Source: Flavobacteriaceae bacterium (GTDB taxonomy: Bacteria; Bacteroidota; Bacteroidia; Flavobacteriales; Flavobacteriaceae). From it: a DNA stretch of 5,003 nt. The stretch lies in assembly GCA_002687665.1 (NCBI GenBank), contig NZAX01000018.1:11398-16400 (forward strand), read 5' to 3'. The notes under the pieces are model-generated. The model had not been told where the DNA came from, made no database searches, and saw only the letters and a list, made by a program, of their open reading frames with translations. Made by a program: the position numbers and the translations under genes. Of the stretch, positions 1 to 5,003 are shown one piece after another (position 1 is the stretch's first letter; each line of letters begins with the position of its first letter).

Positions 1-450
1 GATATTGCTGAAGATATTTTCCAAGAGACATTCATTAAGGTTATTAAAACCCTTAAGAATGGTGTGTACAATGAGGAAGGAAAATTTCTCTCATGGGTTA
101 TGCGTATTTCTCACAATTTAGTAATCGATTACTTTAGAAAATCTAATCGCATGCCCAAATTTGAGGCAAGTGACGATTATGATGTTTTTCAGTTCATAAC
201 TGATAATGCACCAAATGCAGAAAACAATTTAATAAAGGATCAGGTTGTTAATGATTTGCAAAACCTAATTACCGAGCTTCCTGAAGATCAAAAAGAAGTT
301 TTGAACATGCGTTTATATAGAGATATGAGTTTTAAAGAAATCGCTGAAATTACTGGAGTAAGTATTAACACTGCTTTGGGTAGGATGAGATATGCGATTA
401 TTAACCTTAGAAAAATGATTGACGATAATCAAATTTTTCTGACCCACTAA
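1..450 (+). CDS. ECF-type (RpoE-like) RNA polymerase sigma factor, 5' end missing
   Basis: The reading frame is open from the first base, so this is the last 149 residues of a longer protein. The GTG at 64 lies inside conserved region 2 and is not the start. Residues 1-14 (DIAEDIFQETFIKV) match the core-binding part of sigma region 2. Residues 29-47, including WVMRISHNLVIDYFRK, match regions 2.3-2.4, which melt and read the -10 element. A variable linker covers about 51-85. Residues 92-139 form region 4: LPEDQKEVL, then a helix-turn-helix containing MSFKEIAEITGVS and NTALGRMR, which reads the -35 element. Family members are usually 180-200 residues, so roughly 40-50 are missing. No anti-sigma gene follows; a 43-codon gene comes 45 bp downstream. 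Which promoters it serves cannot be told. The family call is very secure; the subgroup is from memory of close flavobacterial relatives. Confidence 0.95.
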   Translation, partial: DIAEDIFQETFIKVIKTLKNGVYNEEGKFLSWVMRISHNLVIDYFRKSNRMPKFEASDDYDVFQFITDNAPNAENNLIKDQVVNDLQNLITELPEDQKEVLNMRLYRDMSFKEIAEITGVSINTALGRMRYAIINLRKMIDDNQIFLTH

Positions 451-460
451 ACAATTTTTA

Positions 461-471
461 TTTTTTTTTTT
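461..471. repeat. Run of 11 T between the sigma gene and the small gene
   Basis: Eleven consecutive T, preceded by another T-rich stretch (TTTTTA), lie 11 bp after the sigma factor stop codon and 24 bp before the next start codon. No GC-rich stem precedes the run, so it is not a normal intrinsic terminator for the sigma transcript. A run of this length can change length by slippage, which would alter the spacing ahead of the small gene. Confidence 0.85.
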
Positions 472-495
472 CGTTAAAAGAGTAAAGCTTAGCGT

Positions 496-627
496 ATGAA
501 GCAACATTACTCAAAGAAAAAAATCGAAAACGGCCCACGTCCACTTGTAATTAAGCGTATTTTAACCTTCTCTAAATACTACAATCAAAACAAAGAAAAG
601 GTCAAAGATCTTGTGAAAAACAACTAG
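496..627 (+). CDS. Small basic protein of 43 residues downstream of the sigma factor
   Basis: ATG at 496 opens a 43-residue frame ending in TAG at 625-627, 2 bp before the end of the opposing nth gene. The product begins MKQHYSKKKIENGPRP, continues with LVIKRILTFSKYYN, and ends in a charged Lys/Asn-rich tail. It is strongly basic, has no cysteine, no signal peptide and no membrane segment. The middle part could form one amphipathic helix. It follows the sigma gene on the same strand after 45 bp with no promoter or terminator I can identify, so co-transcription is likely. From memory, short flavobacterial proteins of the form PS/PR-x-x-IxxILxFSK/YSK occur next to such sigma genes, which argues for a real gene, but I cannot confirm that here. 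Function unknown. The frame could be chance, but it fills the gap exactly and reads like protein. Confidence 0.68.
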   Translation: MKQHYSKKKIENGPRPLVIKRILTFSKYYNQNKEKVKDLVKNN

Positions 628-629
628 TT

Positions 630-1280
630 TTAGGTCTTTGTTTGTTTTTTGATAATTGCTTTTCGGCCGATGGTTCTTGATATAATGTCGTTTTCAATCT
701 TCCACCCTCTAGCGGGACAGTATTCCCTTCCGTACCATATAATTTGAAGATGCAGGTCATTCCATTTATTTTTTGGAAAGAGTCTTTTGGCATCGCGTTC
801 TGTTTGATTAACATTTTTTCCTCTCGATAGACCCCATCGATACATCAAACGATGAATATGAGTATCAACGGGAAAAGCTGGGATACCAAATGCTTGAGAC
901 ATAACTACACTCGCTGTTTTGTGACCAACTGAAGGTAGGGCTTCCAAAGCTTCAAAACTTTTAGGAACTTCACCTCCATAATCGTTTATTAATATTTGGG
1001 ACAAGCCATGTATGCCTTTTGATTTCATTGGGGATAGTCCTACAGGCTTGATGATATCTCTGATTTCTCTGACGCTCAGTTTTACCATTTGCTTTGGAGT
1101 ATCAGCTTTTTTAAACAATTTTGGTGTGATTTGATTGACCCTAACATCAGTACTTTGAGCAGAGAGCAGGACTGCAATAAGTAATGTGTAGGGGTCTTTG
1201 TGTTCTAGGGGAATTGGAATTTCAGGATATAACTCGTCCAATTTCTCTATGACAAACGAAACCTTTTCCTTTTTAGTCAT
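630..1280 (-). CDS. nth: Endonuclease III (DNA glycosylase/AP lyase), iron-sulphur cluster ligands mostly lost
   Basis: Base-excision repair enzyme that removes oxidised pyrimidines and cuts the strand at the resulting abasic site. The 216-residue length fits the family (E. coli Nth has 211). The N-terminal helical core carries LLSAQSTDVRVN (residues 38-49). The helix-hairpin-helix motif LPSVGHKTA spans 115-123 with the catalytic lysine K121, and FPVDTHIHR (136-144) carries the catalytic aspartate D139; these match K120 and D138 of E. coli. The C-terminal cluster loop normally has Cys-X6-Cys-X2-Cys-X5-Cys. Here only C188 (YGREYCPARGWK) remains, and the other positions are I195, D198 and I204, so a [4Fe-4S] cluster is not expected. 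The ATG at 1280 gives the family's usual N-terminus. The gene diverges from bcp over 40 bp and is convergent with the 43-codon gene, 2 bp apart. Confidence 0.96.
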   Translation of the reverse strand: MTKKEKVSFVIEKLDELYPEIPIPLEHKDPYTLLIAVLLSAQSTDVRVNQITPKLFKKADTPKQMVKLSVREIRDIIKPVGLSPMKSKGIHGLSQILINDYGGEVPKSFEALEALPSVGHKTASVVMSQAFGIPAFPVDTHIHRLMYRWGLSRGKNVNQTERDAKRLFPKNKWNDLHLQIIWYGREYCPARGWKIENDIISRTIGRKAIIKKQTKT

Positions 1281-1320
1281 TAATTTTTTTTGTTATTTCG
1301 ATTTAAAATAAAAAAATAAT

Positions 1321-1779
1321 ATGAATACACTACAAGTAGGAGACGCTATTCCTGAATTTACAGCTGTTGATCAAGATGAAAATAGTATTAGCTTATCTGA
1401 TTTTAATGGAAATAAAAGCATCGTTTTTTTCTATCCTAGGGCTAATACACCAGGATGTACTGCTGAGGCTTGTAATCTTCGAGATAATTATAAAGCTCTA
1501 CAAGACAGGGGTTACCAGTTGTTTGGGGTGAGTGCTGATGCTCCTAAAAAACAAAAAAACTTTGCGGATAAGTATGAATTACCCTTTACTTTAATCGCAG
1601 ATGAAAACAAATCTGTTATAAATGCCTTCGGCGTTTGGGGTCCCAAAAAATTTCAAGGAAGAGATTACGATGGTATCCACAGAACAACTTTTCTTATTGA
1701 CGAAAAAGGGGTAGTTAAAAAAGTTATTAGTAAGGTAAAAACCAAAGATCACGCTGCACAAATATTGGAGGAAATTTAG
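1321..1779 (+). CDS. bcp: Thioredoxin-dependent thiol peroxidase (Bcp/PrxQ-type peroxiredoxin)
   Basis: Cytoplasmic peroxiredoxin that reduces hydrogen peroxide and organic hydroperoxides and is recycled by thioredoxin. The 152-residue protein has the thioredoxin-like fold. FFYPRANTPGCTAEAC (residues 36-51) contains the peroxidatic cysteine C46 and, five residues on, the resolving cysteine C51, the spacing typical of the two-cysteine PrxQ subgroup (C45/C50 in E. coli Bcp). T43 and P44 of the TPGC motif and R121 in HRTTFLID complete the active site. The C-terminal segment VVKKVISKVK then HAAQILEEI is normal for the family, so the gene is complete. The ATG at 1321 gives the expected N-terminus (LQVGDAIPEF). 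No Shine-Dalgarno sequence is present. It diverges from nth; both act against oxidative damage. The last 4 bp overlap the stop of the opposing gene. Confidence 0.97.
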   Translation: MNTLQVGDAIPEFTAVDQDENSISLSDFNGNKSIVFFYPRANTPGCTAEACNLRDNYKALQDRGYQLFGVSADAPKKQKNFADKYELPFTLIADENKSVINAFGVWGPKKFQGRDYDGIHRTTFLIDEKGVVKKVISKVKTKDHAAQILEEI

Positions 1780-3224
1780 GCGTTTATTTTTTTTTCTTTC
1801 CAGCCAAACATTTTATTTTTCATAATCATCTCTGCGATACCCTCAGGTAGCTGATTTTTCCAACCATTTTTTCCTCTTTTTATTTTGGTTAGTATTTTTC
1901 TTGAAAAAATTGAGAGATATTCACTTTCGAAGTCTAATATGTCGACTACTTTACTGTTGTACTTGAAAAATTTATAAAAATCTTTCATTCGAGGGTGGAG
2001 TTTTAGGTTGTTTGAGTTAATGATTTCATTGGTTTCTGGGTGTTTCATAGGATAAAGATAAACCTTTAGGTTGTTATGAAACATTTTTCCAAAAGCTTCC
2101 AAAATCCCACCTTTTACATCTTTGTAGTATTGCTCATCAAAAATCTCAACAAAGTTACTTACCCCCATTGTAAGCCCGATTTGTTCTTTGGTATATTCAG
2201 ATAGGTAGTCTACCATTTTGTAGTATTCTTTAAAATCTGAAATCATCACCGTATGGCCTAAGGAACACAATAATTTCGCACGGTCCATAAAGTCTGACTC
2301 GTCAATTTCCCCCTGTGAAGTAAGATTAGAAAGAGTAATTTCAAAAATTACTTTGGTTTTGTTTTCGTCAACATTTTGCTCTTTTATGAATATGTCATAA
2401 GACTTTTTGAACATATCAATATTGACTTTAGTAACAGGTCTAAAACTGCCCCTTAATACCAAAATATTTTTCTTGTAAAGTACTCGAGCAGGCAGGATAT
2501 TATTGCCTTTTGGGTTGAACATAACAGCATCAGTCATGTCATTTTTTAGAAGCAACAAACTCAATAGACGGTTATCAACTCCATTAAAAACTGGTCCAGA
2601 AAAATTAATGGTATCAATTTCAATTGCAGTTTTGTCAATGTGGTCGTAGAGGTGCTTGATTATTTTTTTGGGTTCATCGTGATTGTAAAATGCTCCATAA
2701 ACTAAATTAACACCCATGATGCCAACTGCTTCTTGTTGAAGTCTTGCTTCAGTTTGGTGGAATCGAAGATGTATTAAAATTTCATTAAATGGCTGCTCTG
2801 GAGCAATTTGATACCTAATTCCCATCCATCCATGTCCTTTATATTTTTTTGCAAAATCAATCGTCGCGACTGTATTGGCATAAGCAAAAAACATTTTATC
2901 TGGATGGTTGGTCCTAGGAATTCGGGTTTCAAGTAGCATGATTTCTCTTTCCAACATTCTGTGTAGGCGAGTTTCGGTAACATATCTGCCGTCATCTTCT
3001 TCACCGTATATAGTGTCACTAAAATTTTTGTCATAAGCACTAATTGTCTTAGCGATTGTTCCAGAAGCACCCCCGACCCTAAAGAAATGTCGAGCAACCT
3101 CCTGACCAGCCCCAATTTCAGCAAAAGTTCCGTAGATTCTGTCGTTTAAATTAATTTTTAAAGCTTTTCTTTCAATTGAGGGTCGCTTTTCAAACTCTTT
3201 ATCTCCTGGAAGGGTAATTGGCAT
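1776..3224 (-). CDS. Conserved protein of unknown function, 482 residues
   Basis: A soluble-looking protein with no signal peptide and no clear membrane segment. The start MPITLPGDKEFEKRPSIERK is highly characteristic; I remember near-identical proteins throughout Bacteroidetes and related ones in cyanobacteria. Database labels I recall for them, such as TonB-dependent receptor or nicotinate-nucleotide adenylyltransferase, find no support here: there is no export signal or barrel-like pattern, and I see no HxGH-type nucleotidyltransferase motif near the N-terminus. Conserved-looking blocks are FAEIGAGQEVARHFF plus RVGGASGTIAK (34-59), GIMGVNLVYGAFY (168-180), INFSGPVFNGVDNRL (206-220), LRGSFRPVTKVN (257-268), SLGHTVMISDF (321-331) and GGILEAFGKMF (372-382). 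EIGAGQ superficially resembles a nucleotide- or SAM-binding glycine loop, but the rest of such a fold is not evident. ATG at 3224 is the expected start. The gene stands alone, divergent from the hydrolase gene. Function not assigned. Confidence 0.93.
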   Translation of the reverse strand: MPITLPGDKEFEKRPSIERKALKINLNDRIYGTFAEIGAGQEVARHFFRVGGASGTIAKTISAYDKNFSDTIYGEEDDGRYVTETRLHRMLEREIMLLETRIPRTNHPDKMFFAYANTVATIDFAKKYKGHGWMGIRYQIAPEQPFNEILIHLRFHQTEARLQQEAVGIMGVNLVYGAFYNHDEPKKIIKHLYDHIDKTAIEIDTINFSGPVFNGVDNRLLSLLLLKNDMTDAVMFNPKGNNILPARVLYKKNILVLRGSFRPVTKVNIDMFKKSYDIFIKEQNVDENKTKVIFEITLSNLTSQGEIDESDFMDRAKLLCSLGHTVMISDFKEYYKMVDYLSEYTKEQIGLTMGVSNFVEIFDEQYYKDVKGGILEAFGKMFHNNLKVYLYPMKHPETNEIINSNNLKLHPRMKDFYKFFKYNSKVVDILDFESEYLSIFSRKILTKIKRGKNGWKNQLPEGIAEMIMKNKMFGWKEKKINA

Positions 3225-3225
3225 G

Positions 3226-3246
3226 TTATAAAATATATTATAAAAT
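3226..3246. repeat. Two direct copies of TTATAAAAT, 12 bp apart
   Basis: TTATAAAAT occurs at 3226-3234 and again at 3238-3246, immediately upstream of the minus-strand start codon at 3224. The 12-bp period is close to one helical turn, so it could be a protein-binding site or part of an AT-rich promoter region. In DNA this rich in A and T it may equally be chance. No known operator is recognised. Confidence 0.35.
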
Positions 3247-3253
3247 TACAAAG

Positions 3254-3286
3254 TTTGCTTTATATCTCCTTAAATATTTACTTTTG
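3254..3286 (+). promoter_or_regulatory. Flavobacterial-type promoter for the MBL-fold hydrolase gene
   Basis: TTTG at 3254-3257 and TACTTTTG at 3279-3286 are separated by 21 bp. This matches the Bacteroidetes primary-sigma consensus TTTG/TTG, 17-23 bp, TAnnTTTG at every fixed position. Transcription would start about 5-8 bp after the downstream element, near 3291-3294, leaving only a few bases before the ATG at 3297. The mRNA would therefore be nearly leaderless, in keeping with the lack of a Shine-Dalgarno sequence. The call is by pattern only. Confidence 0.62.
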
Positions 3287-3296
3287 AATTTACCTA

Positions 3297-4067
3297 ATGA
3301 TCAAAATAACTTTTCTTGGGACAGGAACTTCACAAGGAATTCCTGTAATAGGCAGTCAACATCCAGTTTGTTTGAGTGAAAACCCCAAAGATAAGAGATT
3401 ACGTTCATCTGTTTTAATTCAATGGCAAGAAAAAAATTATGTCATTGATTGTGGCCCTGACTTCCGACAACAGATGTTGAGAGCAAAATGCAATCATCTA
3501 GATGGTTTGTTTTTTACACATGAGCACGCTGACCATACCGCTGGAATTGACGATATAAGACCTTTTTTTTTCAGACAAGGTAACATACCTATTTATGCTT
3601 CCAATAGGGTAATAGTGGATTTGTCACGTCGTTTTTCCTATATTTTTCAAAATAATGACAAATATCCAGGAACCCCTTCAGTTGAAACCCATACAATCCA
3701 AAAAAACAAAGTATTTTCTTTGGAAGGAAAGCAAGTTCTTCCTATTGAGGTGATGCACAACCAACTTCCTGTAATGGGATTTAGGATAGACAATTTTGCT
3801 TATTTGACTGATGTTAAGTCAATCAATCAAGATCAATTGAAAAAACTAAAAGATTGTGATGTGTTGGTGCTGAATGCTCTTAGAATTGAGCCACATTATA
3901 GTCATTTAAATTTGGATGAAGCTCTTCACATTGTGGACCTTTTGAAACCAAAACGAACGTATTTCACCCATATTAGTCATTTGCTAGGCTTTCATGATGA
4001 ATGCTCAAAACAACTGCCCAAAAATGTATATCTGGCTTACGACAACCTGAAAATTCAATCAAATTAA
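3297..4067 (+). CDS. MBL-fold metallo-hydrolase, PhnP-like phosphodiesterase family
   Basis: A 256-residue metallo-beta-lactamase-fold hydrolase of the PhnP group (COG1235), whose best-known member opens phosphoribosyl 1,2-cyclic phosphate. LGTGTSQGIPVIGS (residues 7-20) is the family N-terminus. THEHADH (74-80) supplies metal ligands H75, H77, D79 and H80. Further likely ligands are H154 (EVMHNQ), D172 (YLTDVK) and H225 (FTHISH). H203 in YSHLNLDEAL is a likely catalytic histidine. At the structural zinc site that E. coli PhnP builds with C21, C23, C26 and H225, this protein has S20, H22, C25 and H228. No C-P lyase genes are nearby, so the PhnP name should not be carried over and the substrate is unknown. 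It is predicted cytoplasmic. The gene follows a good promoter and is spaced 5 bp from the next gene, with which it likely forms an operon. Confidence 0.93.
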   Translation: MIKITFLGTGTSQGIPVIGSQHPVCLSENPKDKRLRSSVLIQWQEKNYVIDCGPDFRQQMLRAKCNHLDGLFFTHEHADHTAGIDDIRPFFFRQGNIPIYASNRVIVDLSRRFSYIFQNNDKYPGTPSVETHTIQKNKVFSLEGKQVLPIEVMHNQLPVMGFRIDNFAYLTDVKSINQDQLKKLKDCDVLVLNALRIEPHYSHLNLDEALHIVDLLKPKRTYFTHISHLLGFHDECSKQLPKNVYLAYDNLKIQSN

Positions 4068-4072
4068 TTTTA

Positions 4073-4567
4073 ATGAAAAAAAACATTACACTTTACCTAT
4101 TTTTATTCACTGCTTTGATCCTCATTTTTCAGTTGGTTAACTCCAATAAGGTGTTTGATGACTTAAAGGGAAAATGGACTCATACTAAAGCATTAAACGA
4201 AATTTTAAAAGACTCTATTTTTGAACTTAATCAACGAATCGATGAACAAAATGATTTTAGTTTGGAAGGAAATGAATATGCCTTGAGGTATTTTGAAAAC
4301 TTAAGAATTCAAAACATCGCCAGTCATGTAAAGGATCAGCTTTATGAAACAAATTTGTTGCGTGAAAAGAATAATTTGATTCCCTATGCTGCTATGGATC
4401 GTACGTTTTTGATTAATAAAGTAAAGGTTCTCAACCATCAATGGATTGTAGCGGATTTTTCGGATGGGGCTTATTGGGGAGAAATATTTTTAACCTATCA
4501 AATTAATAAAAGCGGAGTGCTAAATTTCAAATTAAAGGAGCATTTCCTTTACCCTAATCCAGATTAG
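4073..4567 (+). CDS. Membrane-anchored protein of unknown function, 164 residues
   Basis: ATG at 4073, 5 bp after the hydrolase stop, is chosen over an in-frame ATG at 4001. The later start puts MKKN directly before a hydrophobic segment (residues 5-22, ITLYLFLFTALILIFQLV), and the earlier one would overlap the upstream gene by 67 bp. The segment has no lipobox cysteine, so it is an uncleaved anchor or a signal peptide; the positive N-terminus puts the rest outside the cytoplasm. Residues 26-60 are charged and helical, possibly a short coiled coil. The C-terminal half holds blocks LEGNEYALRYFE (64-75), IPYAAMDRTFLINKVKVLNHQWIVADF (within 103-129) and DGAYWGEIFLTYQI (131-144). I recall similar unnamed flavobacterial proteins, but no function. 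It overlaps the opposing hydrolase gene tail to tail by 14 bp. Confidence 0.88.
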   Translation: MKKNITLYLFLFTALILIFQLVNSNKVFDDLKGKWTHTKALNEILKDSIFELNQRIDEQNDFSLEGNEYALRYFENLRIQNIASHVKDQLYETNLLREKNNLIPYAAMDRTFLINKVKVLNHQWIVADFSDGAYWGEIFLTYQINKSGVLNFKLKEHFLYPNPD

Positions 4568-5003
4568 TTTTTGAGATCCACTCCAGCAAATCTCTCAAGT
4601 TTTCGGGGGATACATTGTGACCGTCAGGATAGGAATTAAAACTTATTTTGGGATTATTTAATATAAGTTTGTTAACACTAGTTTCCGACCATTGGTAGGG
4701 AATGGTCTGATCATTGGTACCATGAGAGGCGTAAGCCAAGACATTTTGATATTCATCTATGGTTTTTTTCAAAAGTTGAGTATTGATATATCCACTCATA
4801 CATATGGCCCTTCTGAATTGCTCGGGGTGATCTAACAAAAGTGACCAACTCAGTATGGCCCCTTGACTAAAACCCATTAACCCGATATCTATAGGGTTTA
4901 AATCATATTCTTTTATAAAATAATCCAGTTGTCGAGTGATTGAATATAAGGATTTTTCTGCCTCTTTTAGGTCCGACCATTTGTCCTGCGCTGCATCAAA
5001 ATG
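4554..5003 (-). CDS. Alpha/beta hydrolase, phospholipase/carboxylesterase-like, 5' end missing
   Basis: The minus-strand frame stays open to the right edge, giving the last 149 residues. The internal ATG at 4877 lies inside the nucleophile motif and is not the start. The visible protein begins HFDAAQDKWSDLKEAEKS. It then has the strand and nucleophile elbow IGLMGFSQGA (GxSxG, nucleophile S46 of the visible part), an acid residue D98 in SHGTNDQTIP, and the histidine H129 in YPDGHNVSPENL, so the serine-aspartate-histidine triad is complete. The closing helix LRDLLEWISK is normal. This is the pattern of the small carboxylesterase/lysophospholipase family (COG0400, about 210-220 residues), so roughly 60-70 residues are missing. 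The exact ester substrate cannot be told. No signal peptide can be judged. Its 3' end overlaps the anchored-protein gene by 14 bp. Confidence 0.93.
   Translation of the reverse strand, partial: HFDAAQDKWSDLKEAEKSLYSITRQLDYFIKEYDLNPIDIGLMGFSQGAILSWSLLLDHPEQFRRAICMSGYINTQLLKKTIDEYQNVLAYASHGTNDQTIPYQWSETSVNKLILNNPKISFNSYPDGHNVSPENLRDLLEWISKTNLD

Noticed and set aside
64..450. GTG at 64 as the start of the sigma factor
   Set aside because: The frame is open upstream to base 1 and the residues encoded by 1-63 (DIAEDIFQETF...) are conserved sigma region 2, so the real start is outside the window.
313..507. 64-codon minus-strand frame across the sigma gene end
   Set aside because: It lies antisense to conserved sigma region 4, starts inside the next gene, and its product looks like no protein family.
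617..650. Possible terminator: AAAAC/GTTTT stem (617-621 with 627-631) followed by T-rich DNA
   Set aside because: The five-pair stem has a single G-C pair and the T-rich stretch is interrupted and offset; too weak to call.
602..814. 70-codon minus-strand frame inside nth
   Set aside because: Out-of-frame shadow of the well-supported nth gene.
1787..1795. Nine-T run at the end of the 482-residue gene as a terminator for bcp
   Set aside because: No stem precedes it, and on the opposite strand it encodes the lysine-rich C-terminus (KEKKINA).
2774..3124. 116-codon minus-strand frame inside the 482-residue gene
   Set aside because: Same strand, different frame, fully within a gene whose product has strong family-like blocks; the product is leucine-rich and featureless.
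1776..3224. TonB-dependent receptor identity for the 482-residue protein
   Set aside because: There is no signal peptide, no plug domain and no outer-membrane barrel pattern, and the length is well short of that family.
3563..3571. Nine-T run inside the MBL-fold hydrolase gene as a phase-variation site
   Set aside because: It simply encodes consecutive phenylalanines (PFFFR) in a normal, intact frame in AT-rich DNA.
4001..4072. Earlier in-frame ATG for the anchored protein (24 extra residues)
   Set aside because: It would overlap the hydrolase gene by 67 bp and put an unrelated stretch before a normal MKKN-plus-hydrophobic N-terminus.
4571..4602. Inverted repeat TTGAGA (4571-4576) and TCTCAA (4593-4598) after the anchored-protein gene
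   Set aside because: A 6-bp stem with a 16-base loop inside the coding end of the serine hydrolase and only a short T-tract; it is likely chance.

Overview
The window looks like ordinary chromosome from a member of the Bacteroidetes, most likely the Flavobacteriia. The reasons are: AT-rich DNA, start codons without Shine-Dalgarno sequences, one good match to the flavobacterial promoter pattern (TTTG, 21 bp, TAnnTTTG), and proteins whose best remembered relatives are flavobacterial. These include an RpoE-like ECF sigma factor ending in the LPEDQKEVL...SINTALGRMR type of region 4, and a 482-residue protein beginning MPITLPGDKEFEKRPSIERK. I see no mobile element, phage gene, CRISPR array, tRNA or rRNA.

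Layout. Bases 1-450 hold the 3' part of an ECF sigma factor gene whose start lies before the window. After 45 bp containing an 11-T run comes a 43-codon gene (496-627) on the same strand. It meets the endonuclease III gene nth (630-1280, minus) tail to tail with a 2-bp gap. nth and the peroxiredoxin gene bcp (1321-1779, plus) diverge from a 40-bp spacer. bcp overlaps by 4 bp the 3' end of a long uncharacterised gene (1776-3224, minus). A 72-bp spacer with a good promoter separates that gene from a divergent PhnP-like metallo-beta-lactamase-fold hydrolase gene (3297-4067, plus). This is followed after 5 bp by a gene for a membrane-anchored protein of unknown function (4073-4567). That gene overlaps by 14 bp the end of an alpha/beta serine hydrolase gene (4554-5003, minus), which runs off the right edge.

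How the genes relate. nth (oxidised-base repair) and bcp (peroxide removal) both deal with oxidative damage and share a very short divergent control region. The hydrolase at 3297 and the anchored protein after it look like one transcript. The sigma factor and the 43-codon gene probably do too. No larger pathway joins all the genes.

I found no convincing new multi-gene system. The points most worth a second look are the 43-codon gene behind the sigma factor, the endonuclease III that has lost three of the four cysteines of its iron-sulphur cluster, and the uncharacterised 482-residue protein.
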